Positions 14,538 through 23,989 are shown, counted from the first letter of the stretch. The stretch: 64,000 nucleotides of DNA from Bacteroidota bacterium (GCA_008933805.1 WBUH01000009.1:1-64000); one strand, 5' to 3'. Translations and numbers: made by a program. Notes: generated by a model not told the origin, from the sequence alone.

Positions 14538-15539
14538 TTATTTTTTCAGTTTCCAAAGTGCACCGTTTTTGGTGTTGTGTTTTTCAAGCATACCGTCTGC
14601 TACCCAGTTATCCAGCGTTTGTGTGCTTTGGCTTATTGTTTGGCCTGTGAGTACTGCAAATTCTTTTGCTGTTAGGGTAGGGTAGTGGTTAAACAATTCG
14701 TTGTTGGCCGGCAGTGGTTTTTTCACTGCATCAGGGTACATAAACTGTAAAATACGTTCAAAATCTTGGTAGGGACGCGCACCGTACAGCATTTGCCTGT
14801 TATTGCTGCTATCTACAAAAAACAAAGTAGGGAAGCCTCTTACCCCGTTAGTACGGGCATAGTCCAAATCATTTTTAAACAGTTGGTTGGCTTGTCCTTC
14901 GTAATCTTTTTTCAGTTGTACGGTATCCAAACCTGCTTTCTCGGCGGCAGCTTTCAGGTGTTCCCATTTGGTAATGTTTTTCTTTTCTAAAAACACCATC
15001 TCGCGTATATGGCGCAAAAACTTCACCGCCTTGGCCTTGTTTTGTAATTGTGCCGCTATAAAAGCAATTGAAGGCGGGTACGAAGATGATAACGGGTCTT
15101 CCAGCCACACATCACCGTCAATAGGCATTTCGTAATGCAGGCTCACTTCATCCCAATGATGGGCAACATCAGAAGGCTTGGTGATACCGCCGCTGTAAAA
15201 GTTTTCCCAACCGGGCAGTAGTCCGCCCATGTGGTATTCTATGTTAATGTAATCACCGTATTCAAGTTTCAGCCTGCGTAGCTGCGGCTCAATGCCCCAA
15301 CACGATGAGCAAATAGGGTCTGTAAAATATATTATTTGTACAGGCTTGGCTGTTGCTTCTTTGGCGTCAATGTTATCGGCAGTTCCGGTTGCAGGTACTT
15401 CGCAGGCTCCGCTTTCAGGCGAGCATAGCAAAGGGTTATTATCATTCGTGTTCATTTTTTGTGATATATTTTTTCTATTGCAGCTTGTTGCCACAAAAAG
15501 AAGTGTTATTAAGAGGGTTGAAAATGCTATCTTCTTCAT
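14538..15539 (-). CDS. DsbA-family thioredoxin-fold protein with winged-helix-like tail
   Basis: Residues 68-275 form a DsbA/FrnE/SpxH-like domain with the redox motif CSSCW and cis-Pro loop GVRGFPTLFF. The N-terminus reads as a lipoprotein signal (LLFVATSC, Cys 20). However, an internal Met at 15455 would give MNTNDNNPLLCSPESGACEV, which resembles the N-terminus of cytoplasmic SpxH-type proteins. The last 50 residues (LTAKEFAVLTGQTISQSTQT onwards) look like a winged helix, which fits a cytoplasmic protein better than a lipoprotein. It diverges from an HxlR-type regulator with a conserved Cys, so a redox role is likely. Which start is used is unresolved. Confidence 0.85.
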   Translation of the reverse strand: MKKIAFSTLLITLLFVATSCNRKNISQKMNTNDNNPLLCSPESGACEVPATGTADNIDAKEATAKPVQIIYFTDPICSSCWGIEPQLRRLKLEYGDYINIEYHMGGLLPGWENFYSGGITKPSDVAHHWDEVSLHYEMPIDGDVWLEDPLSSSYPPSIAFIAAQLQNKAKAVKFLRHIREMVFLEKKNITKWEHLKAAAEKAGLDTVQLKKDYEGQANQLFKNDLDYARTNGVRGFPTLFFVDSSNNRQMLYGARPYQDFERILQFMYPDAVKKPLPANNELFNHYPTLTAKEFAVLTGQTISQSTQTLDNWVADGMLEKHNTKNGALWKLKK

Positions 15540-15693
15540 TCAGTATACTGTGTAAGGAGCTAATTGTGCTTACAAAAGTCCCGCTGTTTTTTGGGTAAAT
15601 CAATTAGTCAGAAAAAAATGACTACTGTAATTTACTAATTATCAATGGGTTTATTTTTTATGTATGGAATGATTTTTGAAGTTATAACAACGA

Positions 15694-16029
15694 ATGTCAG
15701 AAAAAGTTGATACTACTGCCGAATGCCCTGCCGAGGCAATGTTGAAATCCCTTTCGGGTAAGTGGAAGCCACAGATATTACGCTTGGCGGACGAAGGAAC
15801 GTTGAGGTTTAACAGTATTATGAAAGTGCTGCAAGGAGCTAATAAACAATCGGTTTCTGTAGCATTAAAAGAACTGGAAGAAGAGGGTATTTTGAGCAAA
15901 ACTATTGTTAGCCAAAAACCATTACATATAGAGTATTCACTAACTGAAAAGGGCAGAGGGGTAATTCCGTTGCTATTGAACCTTGGGGGCTTTGCACAAG
16001 AACATGGGAGTGCAAAAGACGTCAAATAA
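15694..16029 (+). CDS. HxlR-family winged-helix transcriptional regulator
   Basis: The family hallmark Cys-Pro (residue 11) is followed by the winged helix: SLSGKWKPQILRLADEGTLR, FNSIMKVLQGANKQSVSVAL and a C-terminal helix. HxlR regulators sense thiol or electrophile stress through that Cys. It is divergent from the DsbA-like gene, with a 154-bp gap that could hold its operators; a weak TAGTCA/TGACTA inverted repeat lies near 15607-15630. The stop is 6 bp from the convergent histidine kinase gene. Confidence 0.9.
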   Translation: MSEKVDTTAECPAEAMLKSLSGKWKPQILRLADEGTLRFNSIMKVLQGANKQSVSVALKELEEEGILSKTIVSQKPLHIEYSLTEKGRGVIPLLLNLGGFAQEHGSAKDVK

Positions 16030-16035
16030 AGACAT

Positions 16036-17355
16036 TTATACTTTCAATACAATGCGGGTATTTCCTGCTTCTGCTTTTTCAAAATACAGGCTACCGCCGT
16101 GCATCAATGCTATTTGTTTAGACAGACTAAGACCAATGCCTGTACCTTGTTTTTTGGTGGTAAAAAAGGGAATAAATATTTTATCTAAGATGTCTTTGGG
16201 TACTCCGGGGCCGTTATCACTTACGCTTATTTGTATTTTATTCAGGTAATCAAACCCTGCGGTTATCTCAATACGGGCATTTGCAGTATCAATGATTGCG
16301 TCGGCAGCGTTGTTTACTAAATTTATAACTACTTGTTCCAACAATTCATAATCGCCTTCCATCTCAAGGTCTTCGGGGATAATAGCGGTGGTTAGCTGAA
16401 TGTTTTTTGCCCGTAATTCTTCTGATTTTAAAATAGCAATGCTGCTGATTAATTCACCCACCCTGAAAACGGTTTTTTGCAGGGGTTTAATATTGGTTAT
16501 TTTTCGGTAAGAGTGAACAAAGCCTAATAAACCTTGCCCGCGTTTGTGGGCAATTTCAAGCGATTGTTGCAATATCTCGGTTTGGTTTTCTTGTTTGGTA
16601 AGCTGTAATGCCGTTTCAGTCAGAGAAACTACAGGGGTTAGCGAGTTCATTATTTCGTGGGTTAATACACGGATAATGTTTTGCCAGCTTTCCTGCTCCT
16701 TACGGTCAAGCGGGTCTGAGAAATTTTGCAGGGTTAATAATTTAAACGTTTTTTTATCGTGAACAAACCGTTGCTCCTGCACGGCTAAGGTGAGCGAACC
16801 GTTTTCCTTTGCCACTTCAACAATGGTAGGGGCCGGTGATGCCGCATACCCCGGTAAATCAGGCAGAAAATTATATTTCTCTAATAGCTTATTTACGTGT
16901 GCCGTAGTGTTATCCCCAAGTATTTTGCGCGCATGATTATTATAGCGGTACAAGGTATTATCAGCATTAAAAATTAAAATGCCCAACGGTATTTGGTCTA
17001 TCACCGTTTCATTAAACTTAATACTGTCTTCAGCCTGCATTTTCCGTTGCCTAAAACGGTCGGCTACGCTGTTTAGTGCAGCGTGCAGTTCTTGTGTATC
17101 AGGATTGGTGTCGTTTTTTGTAAAGGTGAAATTAAAATCGTGGTACAATGCCGATTCAAAAAAGCGGGTTACTTTGCGTTGGGTGCGACGTAAATACACC
17201 ACCAGTTCAACCACCAGCAGGGTTTCGATTCCTAATAATACAGCAGGGGTGTAGGTATAGCGGTTTTCAAACAGCAAAAAGCCGGCGGCTATTGCCACCA
17301 TATTCAACACAATTATGCGTAGAATAAGTCCCGTATTAAACCTACTAAATACCAT
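16036..17355 (-). CDS. Membrane sensor histidine kinase (NtrY-like)
   Basis: This 439-aa protein has two N-terminal membrane segments, a HAMP-like linker, a PAS domain (VIDQIPLGILIFNADNTLY), a HisKA phosphorylation site in VLTHEIMNSLTPVVSLTETA and a full HATPase domain (N box INLVNNAADAI, G boxes SDNGPGVP and GTGIGLSLSKQI). Its N-terminus overlaps the end of the sigma-54 response regulator gene by 11 bp, so they form one operon and a phosphorelay pair. The regulated target is probably the divergent export operon. Confidence 0.93.
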   Translation of the reverse strand: MVFSRFNTGLILRIIVLNMVAIAAGFLLFENRYTYTPAVLLGIETLLVVELVVYLRRTQRKVTRFFESALYHDFNFTFTKNDTNPDTQELHAALNSVADRFRQRKMQAEDSIKFNETVIDQIPLGILIFNADNTLYRYNNHARKILGDNTTAHVNKLLEKYNFLPDLPGYAASPAPTIVEVAKENGSLTLAVQEQRFVHDKKTFKLLTLQNFSDPLDRKEQESWQNIIRVLTHEIMNSLTPVVSLTETALQLTKQENQTEILQQSLEIAHKRGQGLLGFVHSYRKITNIKPLQKTVFRVGELISSIAILKSEELRAKNIQLTTAIIPEDLEMEGDYELLEQVVINLVNNAADAIIDTANARIEITAGFDYLNKIQISVSDNGPGVPKDILDKIFIPFFTTKKQGTGIGLSLSKQIALMHGGSLYFEKAEAGNTRIVLKV

Positions 17356-18688
17356 ATTTTTCCATTCTGCGATATAGTGCGGCCCTTGTAATACCCAGCT
17401 GGGCTGCCGCCTTGCTAATATTGCCCCCGTGCGCTTGTAATACCTTTTTTATTAACTGTATTTCGTTTTCTTCAAGGTTAAAACTGCTGTTGCCGCCATC
17501 GTCGGTAATTTCGTACAACGGTAATAAGAAATCACCGGGTAATAACTCGCCGTTATCATTCAAAATTACTGCGCGTTCAATGGCGTGTTGCAGTTCGCGC
17601 ACATTGCCCGGCCAATGGTACTTTTCAAGCTGTTTTAGTGCAACTGTGTGGAGTCGTTTCTCCTGTTTTCCATACTTACTACAATACAGCTCAATAAAAA
17701 AGTCGGCCAGCAGCGCAATATCTTCCTTACGTTCACGTAAAGGTGGTAGGCTGACTTCAACCGTGTTTATGCGATACAATAAATCCTGTCTGAATTTATT
17801 TTCCTTTACCATTTGCAGCAAAGGCATATTGGTGGCGCACACCAAACGTATATCAACGGGTATCTGAGTATTTGAGCCTACTTTGTATATCACCCTGTTT
17901 TGCAATACACTAAGCAGTTTTGCCTGCATAACGGGTGAAAGGTTTCCTATTTCATCCAAAAACAAGGTACCGCCGTTCGCTGCCTCAAAGCGACCTTGGC
18001 GTTCTTCGCGTGCATCTGTAAAAGCCCCTTTTACGTGGCCAAACAGTTCACTTTCAAACAGGTTTTCGTTCAGGCTGCCCATGTCCACACTCACAAACGG
18101 TTTTTGACTACGCTGTGAATGCTGGTGCAGTAGTTTGGCAACTAACTCTTTTCCAGTTCCGTTTTCGCCCAATATCAACACATTTGCATCGGTGGGGGCT
18201 ACTTTTTTTAAGGTAGAAAGGGTTTCTTGTAATTTGGGATGTTGCCCTATTAAATGTACTCCATCGGTATTAACAGGTTGGGTTTTCCCCGTGCGTGCCT
18301 CATGCAATCGGATGGCCGTTTGTATCGATGCCAACACCTTCTCGTTTTGCCACGGTTTCAGTATAAAATCGCTGGCACCTGCTTTTATAGCCGTTACCGC
18401 CAACTCCACATCGCCATAACCCGTTATCATTATTACCACAATGTGAGGATGCTTCTTTTTCACCTGTTGCAACCAGTACAAACCTTCATTGCCCGTGTAA
18501 ACAGTACCCCTAAAGTTCATGTCAAGCAGCACCACGCCCACTTGTTGTTTTTCAAGGGTGGGCAGTAATTTTTCGGGGTTGGTTTCAAACGATGCCTTAA
18601 AACCGTATGTTTTCAGCATGATAGTGGCAGCCTGTGCCACATCTTCGTCGTCATCAACCACCAATATATTCAGGTCGTGCTTGTGCAT
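17345..18688 (-). CDS. Sigma-54-dependent NtrC-family response regulator
   Basis: This 447-aa protein has a receiver (LNILVVDDDEDVAQAATIML; phospho-acceptor Asp in VVLLDMNFRG), an AAA+ domain (Walker A LGENGTGKE; the sigma-54 contact loop reads GAFTDA rather than GAFTGA; FLDEIGNL Walker B) and a Fis-type HTH (GGNISKAAAQLGITRAALYR). It would activate sigma-54 promoters when phosphorylated by the kinase encoded downstream. Two 16-bp palindromic sites at 18758-18795, in front of the divergent efflux operon, are likely targets. Confidence 0.95.
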   Translation of the reverse strand: MHKHDLNILVVDDDEDVAQAATIMLKTYGFKASFETNPEKLLPTLEKQQVGVVLLDMNFRGTVYTGNEGLYWLQQVKKKHPHIVVIMITGYGDVELAVTAIKAGASDFILKPWQNEKVLASIQTAIRLHEARTGKTQPVNTDGVHLIGQHPKLQETLSTLKKVAPTDANVLILGENGTGKELVAKLLHQHSQRSQKPFVSVDMGSLNENLFESELFGHVKGAFTDAREERQGRFEAANGGTLFLDEIGNLSPVMQAKLLSVLQNRVIYKVGSNTQIPVDIRLVCATNMPLLQMVKENKFRQDLLYRINTVEVSLPPLRERKEDIALLADFFIELYCSKYGKQEKRLHTVALKQLEKYHWPGNVRELQHAIERAVILNDNGELLPGDFLLPLYEITDDGGNSSFNLEENEIQLIKKVLQAHGGNISKAAAQLGITRAALYRRMEKYGI

Positions 18689-18757
18689 TAGCTTTGGTAA
18701 AATCGTTCACAAGTAAAAACAAAAGCGGTTTCACTTTTTATAAAATCTGACCAAAGG

Positions 18758-18795
18758 TGTCCGAAATCGGACAAATTAGTGTCCGAGGTTGAACA
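18758..18795. promoter_or_regulatory. Tandem upstream activator sites for the NtrC-type regulator
   Basis: TGTCCGAAATCGGACA (18758-18773) is a perfect palindrome; TGTCCGAGGTTGAACA (18780-18795) is a degenerate copy. They start 22 bp apart, about two helix turns, as usual for cooperative NtrC-family sites, and are 50-90 bp upstream of the sigma-54-like element. Confidence 0.65.
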
Positions 18796-18847
18796 AGCAA
18801 ATTATATCGGATTGTGTTATACGTTTGATTTTTAGTGTTTTATGTTT

Positions 18848-18862
18848 TTGGCACTGAATTGC
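18848..18862 (+). promoter_or_regulatory. Sigma-54-like promoter element (spacing short by one)
   Basis: TTGGCACTGAATTGC resembles the sigma-54 consensus, but GG and GC are separated by 9 instead of 10 bases and the ATG is only 16 bp away. It is kept because its neighbours are a sigma-54 activator and its likely sites. Confidence 0.35.
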
Positions 18863-18877
18863 GTTGTAAAACAGTGA

Positions 18878-20128
18878 ATGGACAGGCCTATTGATAATAA
18901 AACTGCCAAGTGGCGCAAGAAAGGAATAACCGCAGTGGTTGTGCTGGGGATATTGGCATTGCTGTATTCGTTTTATGCAAGTGCGGGCAAACCGTCTTCT
19001 TTTAAAGCAGATAAAGACAAAATTTCGGTAAGCAAGGTGGAGATGAAGGAGTTTCAGGAGTTTATACCTGCCGATGGTGTGGTAGTCCCCTTGAAAACAG
19101 TGGTGTTGGATGCCTTAGAAAGCGGTGTTGTGCGTGAAAAATTTGTGGAAGACGGAACGCAAGTAACCGAGGGTCAACCCTTACTGCGATTGGATAATAC
19201 CGATTTGCAGCTGGATTTATTGAACAAAGAAGCACAAGTGTTGGATTTGCTGAACAACATACGCAACAGTCGTAACACGCTTGAACAGAATAAAACCAAC
19301 CGACTTACCCAGTTGGCCGATGCAGAGTTTCAGTTAGCCGAGGCGCAACGAGCCATGAAGAATAGTGAGAAGCTTTATAAAGACAAAGTGATATCAGAGC
19401 AGGAGTATTTGCAAACCAAAAACAACTACGAATACCAAAATAAACGATTGAAGCTTTTACAAAAAGCGTTGGTACAGGATTCAGTATCAACTGCTGACCA
19501 GATAACCCAAATGACAGCTTCGGTAAACCGTATGCAGCAACACCTTGAATTGGTTCGCAAGAAGAACGAAGGACTTACCATTGTTGCGCCTGTGGCCGGA
19601 CAGCTATCAAATTTTGACAGTGAAATTGGTGAAACGAAGGCCAAAGGGCAAAATATCGCTTCGATAGATGTATCAAAAGGGTTTAAAGTGAGGGCAAATA
19701 TTGATGAACTATACATTGCCCGCACCTATGTGGGGCAATATGCTTTTTGCGAGTGGGACGGGAAGGAGTACCGGTTGGAAGTGCTGAAGATATATCCGCA
19801 AGTAACCAACGGTTTGTTTGCCATTGATTTAAAGTTTAGCGAAGACGCTCCCGAAACCTTGAAACGCGGGCAAAACATATCGCTTAAACTGCAAATGAGT
19901 GCAAAAACACAAAGTTTGGTGATAGAAAGGGGAGGGTTTTACCAGAAAACAGGGGGCGCATGGATTTTTGTACTTGCAGATAATGGTAAAACGGCTGAAA
20001 AAAGAGCCATAAAAGTGGGCAGGCAAAATCCCCAATATTTTGAAATACTGGAGGGATTAAAAGTGGGTGAACAAGTAATTATATCGAGCTACGAAAATTT
20101 TGGAGAGAAAACAGTGCTTGAATTTTAG
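18878..20128 (+). CDS. Periplasmic adaptor (HlyD/MacA-type membrane fusion protein)
   Basis: This 416-aa protein has an N-terminal membrane anchor (GITAVVVLGILALLYSFYAS), a lipoyl-like hinge (SGVVREKFVEDGTQVTEGQP), a long coiled-coil hairpin (about residues 115-215) and a beta-barrel domain (residues 235-330). It would link the inner-membrane ABC transporter to an outer-membrane exit duct. It is the first gene of an operon with a MacB-like ATPase (44 bp later) and an FtsX-type permease. The NtrC-type activator sites lie in front of it, so expression is likely to respond to the envelope signal sensed by the divergent kinase. Confidence 0.93.
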   Translation: MDRPIDNKTAKWRKKGITAVVVLGILALLYSFYASAGKPSSFKADKDKISVSKVEMKEFQEFIPADGVVVPLKTVVLDALESGVVREKFVEDGTQVTEGQPLLRLDNTDLQLDLLNKEAQVLDLLNNIRNSRNTLEQNKTNRLTQLADAEFQLAEAQRAMKNSEKLYKDKVISEQEYLQTKNNYEYQNKRLKLLQKALVQDSVSTADQITQMTASVNRMQQHLELVRKKNEGLTIVAPVAGQLSNFDSEIGETKAKGQNIASIDVSKGFKVRANIDELYIARTYVGQYAFCEWDGKEYRLEVLKIYPQVTNGLFAIDLKFSEDAPETLKRGQNISLKLQMSAKTQSLVIERGGFYQKTGGAWIFVLADNGKTAEKRAIKVGRQNPQYFEILEGLKVGEQVIISSYENFGEKTVLEF

Positions 20129-20172
20129 TACTGCATATAAAGGATAAATACTAACTGTGATACAATCAGACT

Positions 20173-20856
20173 ATGATAAAAACAATAAACCTGAGCAAAA
20201 TGTACCAAACCGATGAGGTAGAAACCATATCACTGGATAAAATAAACCTTACCGTGAGAGAGGGAGAATTTTTGGCAGTTATGGGGCCTTCGGGGTGCGG
20301 TAAATCTACCTTGTTGAATATTTTGGGATTAATAGATAACCCGTCATCAGGCGAGTTTTATTTTTTGGGTAAAGAAGTATCCAATTATACCGAACGCCAA
20401 AGGGCCGAACTAAGAAAACAAAATGTGGGGTTTATTTTTCAGAGTTTTAACCTGATAGATGAACTGACTGTTCAGGAAAATATCGAGCTGCCTTTGTTGT
20501 ATCAAAAACTATCGGCCACAGAGAGGAAAAAACGAGCCGTAGAGGTGATGGAAAAGTTGCAGATAGCCCATAGGGCAAAGCATTTTCCGCAACAGTTATC
20601 AGGCGGGCAGCAGCAACGTGTGGCCGTAGCAAGGGCAGTAATTACCCAACCCAAACTAATACTGGCCGATGAGCCTACCGGAAACCTTGATAGCCGAAAC
20701 GGGGACGAAGTAATGGACATTATCAAATCGTTGAATGCGCTGGGCACAACGGTGATAATGGTAACCCACTCGCCCGAGCACGCCCAACACGCCGAGCGTG
20801 TGGTGAACTTGTTTGACGGGAAATTATTAACCGAAACCGAAAAAGCATTAATGTAA
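20173..20856 (+). CDS. ABC transporter ATP-binding protein (MacB/LolD-type)
   Basis: This 227-aa ATPase has Walker A GPSGCGKST, Q-loop VGFIFQSFNLI, signature LSGGQQQRVAVARA, Walker B LILADEPTGNLD and the H-loop VTHSPEHA. This set and the length match MacB/LolD/FtsE-type ATPases that work with FtsX-like permeases on substrates in the periplasm or inner-membrane outer leaflet. It lies between the adaptor and the large permease gene, 26 bp before the latter. The substrate cannot be read from sequence. Confidence 0.96.
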   Translation: MIKTINLSKMYQTDEVETISLDKINLTVREGEFLAVMGPSGCGKSTLLNILGLIDNPSSGEFYFLGKEVSNYTERQRAELRKQNVGFIFQSFNLIDELTVQENIELPLLYQKLSATERKKRAVEVMEKLQIAHRAKHFPQQLSGGQQQRVAVARAVITQPKLILADEPTGNLDSRNGDEVMDIIKSLNALGTTVIMVTHSPEHAQHAERVVNLFDGKLLTETEKALM

Positions 20857-20882
20857 TCCCAATCCCTGTAAAACTCAAACCT

Positions 20883-23285
20883 ATGATTAAGAATTATTTA
20901 CTTACAGGATTACGGAATATTTATAAAAACAAAACGGTATCGTTTATAAATATTTTCGGGTTGGCCGTGGGTATCTCATCGTGCATACTTATTTTCTTAT
21001 ACGTGAGTAACGAATTGAGTTACGACCGAAATCATACAAAGGCTGATAGGATTTACCGTATCACCTCTATTCTTAACCTTTCGGGGCAAGATGATAACCT
21101 CAGTTACAGTTCATATATGTTAACCCCTACTTTGAAGGCTGATTACCCCGAAGTAGAAGAGGCGGTTAGGTTAAGTCCGCTGCCAAAGCAAACCCTTTGG
21201 TACGGTGATAAGGTATTTCAAGTAGAGCGAATCTATTTTACCGACCCTGAGTTTTTCAAAATATTTGATTACGAATTTTTAGCAGGAAACCCTGCCACGG
21301 CACTTCAAGAGCCGCAAACCATTGTCATAACCGATGAGCTTGCCCGCACCTTTTTTGGCACCACCGAAGGGGTGCTGGGCAAAATGCTCAAGTTTACCCT
21401 TAAGAGCTATAAAATAACGGGCATCATCAAGCACAAACCTGATGTATCACACATCGTCCCAAATGCGCTGATATCAATCAGCTCGATGCATCCAAATTTA
21501 GTAGAAGCCCTAACCCGCGATTGGTTTTATATGCAACAAACCAATTACGTATTGTTTAAACAACCGATTGATAAAACAACTGTTGAGGCCAAGCTGGCCG
21601 CGATGGTGCAAAAGGTTATTATTCCTTGGTTGAAGAGCGAAAATGTAAACGGCAGTATCACTTATAAATTACAACCCTTGTTGGATATACGTTTAAACAG
21701 CGGCGACTTTAAACATGAGTATGCCCAAACAACCAAAAAATCTAACATCTATATATTTTCATCTATTGGTTTTTTAATTCTGGTGATTGCGTGTATCAAT
21801 TACCTGAACCTTGCCACGGCGCGTTCAGCGCGCCGTAGCCGCGAGGTTGGTATTCGTAAAACGGCGGGTGCAAGTCGTAGCCAATTATTTTTCCAATTTA
21901 TTGGTGAGTCAGTATTAACTGTGATATTCAGTTTAATTATTGCCCTGTGTTTTGTTGAGCTGTTATTACCCGGGTTTAATTATTTGTCGGGTAAAGAACT
22001 AAACCTTGATTTCAGCTTAGGATTAATCGGTGTATTAGCAGTAGGGGCACTTTTGGTAGGCATTTTTGCAGGCTTATACCCCGCGTGGTTTCTATCAGGG
22101 TTTCAGCCTGTAAAGGTGCTTAAAACAGGACAGATACCGGGTTCGGGGTCGGCAATATTCCGTAAACTATTAGTAACCGTTCAGTTTGCCATTGCTGTAT
22201 TTATGATAAGCTGCACCCTGATAGTGTACGGACAAATGCAGTACATGAAAAACAAAAATCCGGGGTTTGACAATCAACGGGTACTGGCATTCAGAGTGCC
22301 CGGAGCCGATACCACATTTATCGAAAAATTTGATGTGATGAAGACTGAACTGATGGGTAACCCCAATGTTCAGAAAGTATCACTTGCCAGCCAAGTTCCC
22401 GGTGAATTTGGAGGTAAAATATTGCAATACATTAATTATAAAGGCAAGGCCGAAGAACGGTTGATGAATATATACGGGGTAGATGATGAGTTTTTAGAAT
22501 TGATGAAAATACCCATCACCCAAGGGCGTAATTTTAATAAAGAAAGCCTTGCCGATGATACCGGAGCATTTATAGTGAACCAAGCAGCGATTAGAGAGTT
22601 TGGCTGGGATAAACCTTTTGATGTTTCGCTGAAAAACGGATTTGGGTACGATGGAAAAGTAGTAGGAGTGATAAACGATTATCATTTTATGCCCATGCAA
22701 CAGCCCATTGAACCTATGGTGCTTGTGCGCAAACGAGGCAGCGTAGGGGGAGGTGTGATGCTGCTGAAACTTGGCGAGCATAATACCAAAGAAACCGTTG
22801 CCTTTGTGGAAGGTGTTTGGAAGAAATACTCAAAAAAATACCCTACTGAATACTTTTTTGTGGATGAGAATTTTAACAGCAAATACGAGGCCGAGGATAA
22901 GAGGCTAAAAATATTCGGCTACTTTTCAATCGTGGCCATCATTGTAGCCTGCCTCGGTCTTTTTGGCCTTGTATCCTACAGTATTGAGCAGCGCACCAAA
23001 GAAATAGGTATCCGCAAAGTAATAGGAGCCAGTACTTTACAAGTAGCCTATGTGCTAATAAAATCATACTTGTTGCTGATACTGTTGGCAATCGTTATCG
23101 CCATTCCTTGTGCCTATATGTATATGAATAAATGGCTCACCGGTTTCGCATATCATATTAATCCCGAGGTAAAATATTTTGTGTTGGCTGTTTTTGTCGC
23201 CGCTGCAATAGCCCTCGGAACAATGCTTTGGCAAGCATTGCGTGCGGCTTGTCTAAACCCCGCTAATAGTTTACGCTACGAATAA
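20883..23285 (+). CDS. MacB/FtsX-type ABC transporter permease (800 aa)
   Basis: There are two halves, each with a MacB periplasmic core and FtsX-type helices: TM1 near residues 18-42 (IFGLAVGISSCILIFLYVSN), a periplasmic domain to about 285, three helices to about 390, a second TM/periplasmic unit (about 425-670) and three final helices with SIEQRTKEIGIRKVIGAS, the usual coupling segment. The 800-residue two-half form is common in Bacteroidota. It would act as a mechanotransmission exporter for peptides, lipoproteins or drugs with the adaptor and ATPase encoded upstream. Confidence 0.95.
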   Translation: MIKNYLLTGLRNIYKNKTVSFINIFGLAVGISSCILIFLYVSNELSYDRNHTKADRIYRITSILNLSGQDDNLSYSSYMLTPTLKADYPEVEEAVRLSPLPKQTLWYGDKVFQVERIYFTDPEFFKIFDYEFLAGNPATALQEPQTIVITDELARTFFGTTEGVLGKMLKFTLKSYKITGIIKHKPDVSHIVPNALISISSMHPNLVEALTRDWFYMQQTNYVLFKQPIDKTTVEAKLAAMVQKVIIPWLKSENVNGSITYKLQPLLDIRLNSGDFKHEYAQTTKKSNIYIFSSIGFLILVIACINYLNLATARSARRSREVGIRKTAGASRSQLFFQFIGESVLTVIFSLIIALCFVELLLPGFNYLSGKELNLDFSLGLIGVLAVGALLVGIFAGLYPAWFLSGFQPVKVLKTGQIPGSGSAIFRKLLVTVQFAIAVFMISCTLIVYGQMQYMKNKNPGFDNQRVLAFRVPGADTTFIEKFDVMKTELMGNPNVQKVSLASQVPGEFGGKILQYINYKGKAEERLMNIYGVDDEFLELMKIPITQGRNFNKESLADDTGAFIVNQAAIREFGWDKPFDVSLKNGFGYDGKVVGVINDYHFMPMQQPIEPMVLVRKRGSVGGGVMLLKLGEHNTKETVAFVEGVWKKYSKKYPTEYFFVDENFNSKYEAEDKRLKIFGYFSIVAIIVACLGLFGLVSYSIEQRTKEIGIRKVIGASTLQVAYVLIKSYLLLILLAIVIAIPCAYMYMNKWLTGFAYHINPEVKYFVLAVFVAAAIALGTMLWQALRAACLNPANSLRYE

Positions 23286-23293
23286 TTAAAACT

Positions 23294-23989
23294 ATGAAAC
23301 AGAAGTTTTTCAGCGATAAGTTTATGAGTGCTTTAGGCCGTTCATACCTTGTGCCTTGCAACATGTGGAATAAGGAGGATGAAGATTTTTATACAAAAAA
23401 CATCCTTCCTGTTTTCAGGCGGTTTATGAAAAATTTATTGCCCCGATTGAAAAAGTGCGACGGCAGTGTTAATGATAACTTAAAAGAGATTTTAATCACC
23501 TGTGCAAACCGCTCGTTTTTTGAATTACCAACCGGCGAGTTTGCCGAAGTGGGGGCTATAATTACACAACAGCACGTGGTTGCCGGAATGCCTGTAGAAG
23601 GTATGGTGTTTGGTTTTACGCCCAAAAAAATTGTATTGGCTGGCGGAATTTTCGGGATTGAAGACCATAAGCTGGAACAGATTAAAGGTTTTTTGACTGA
23701 ACAGAATGAAAAATATACACTGTTGCAAGACAACGAAGATTTTTCAGAAAGTTTTGGGAAGGAGGGTTTTTGCCGCCCAACCAATCCTTTGGGAGTAAAT
23801 ACCTGTTCGGACGGGTTGGTGTTGAATCAAGGCTTCGCAGGCTGTGTTGGCTATATTCCGGGGCGGTTTATTACGGATGATATTTTGCCCGATATTATTA
23901 TTGCTCATTACAAAGGGATAAAAGCGATGAACCGCTTTCTGAACAAAGCAGTAAAACCTTTGAAGGTATCGTGTGAAATAACGGTTTGA
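23294..23989 (+). CDS. Conserved hypothetical protein (231 aa)
   Basis: I do not recognise this protein. It is soluble, with no signal or membrane segment. It has a Cys-containing N-terminal helical part (YLVPCNMWNKEDEDFYTKNI) and a C-terminal part with several Cys and Gly-rich stretches (EGFCRPTNPLGVNTCSDGLV, GFAGCVGYIPGRFI). The Cys spacing does not match a familiar cluster motif. The start is 8 bp after the permease stop, in the AAACTATG context common here, so it is likely the last gene of the export operon. A promoter for tRNA-Arg overlaps its stop. Confidence 0.65.
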   Translation: MKQKFFSDKFMSALGRSYLVPCNMWNKEDEDFYTKNILPVFRRFMKNLLPRLKKCDGSVNDNLKEILITCANRSFFELPTGEFAEVGAIITQQHVVAGMPVEGMVFGFTPKKIVLAGGIFGIEDHKLEQIKGFLTEQNEKYTLLQDNEDFSESFGKEGFCRPTNPLGVNTCSDGLVLNQGFAGCVGYIPGRFITDDILPDIIIAHYKGIKAMNRFLNKAVKPLKVSCEITV

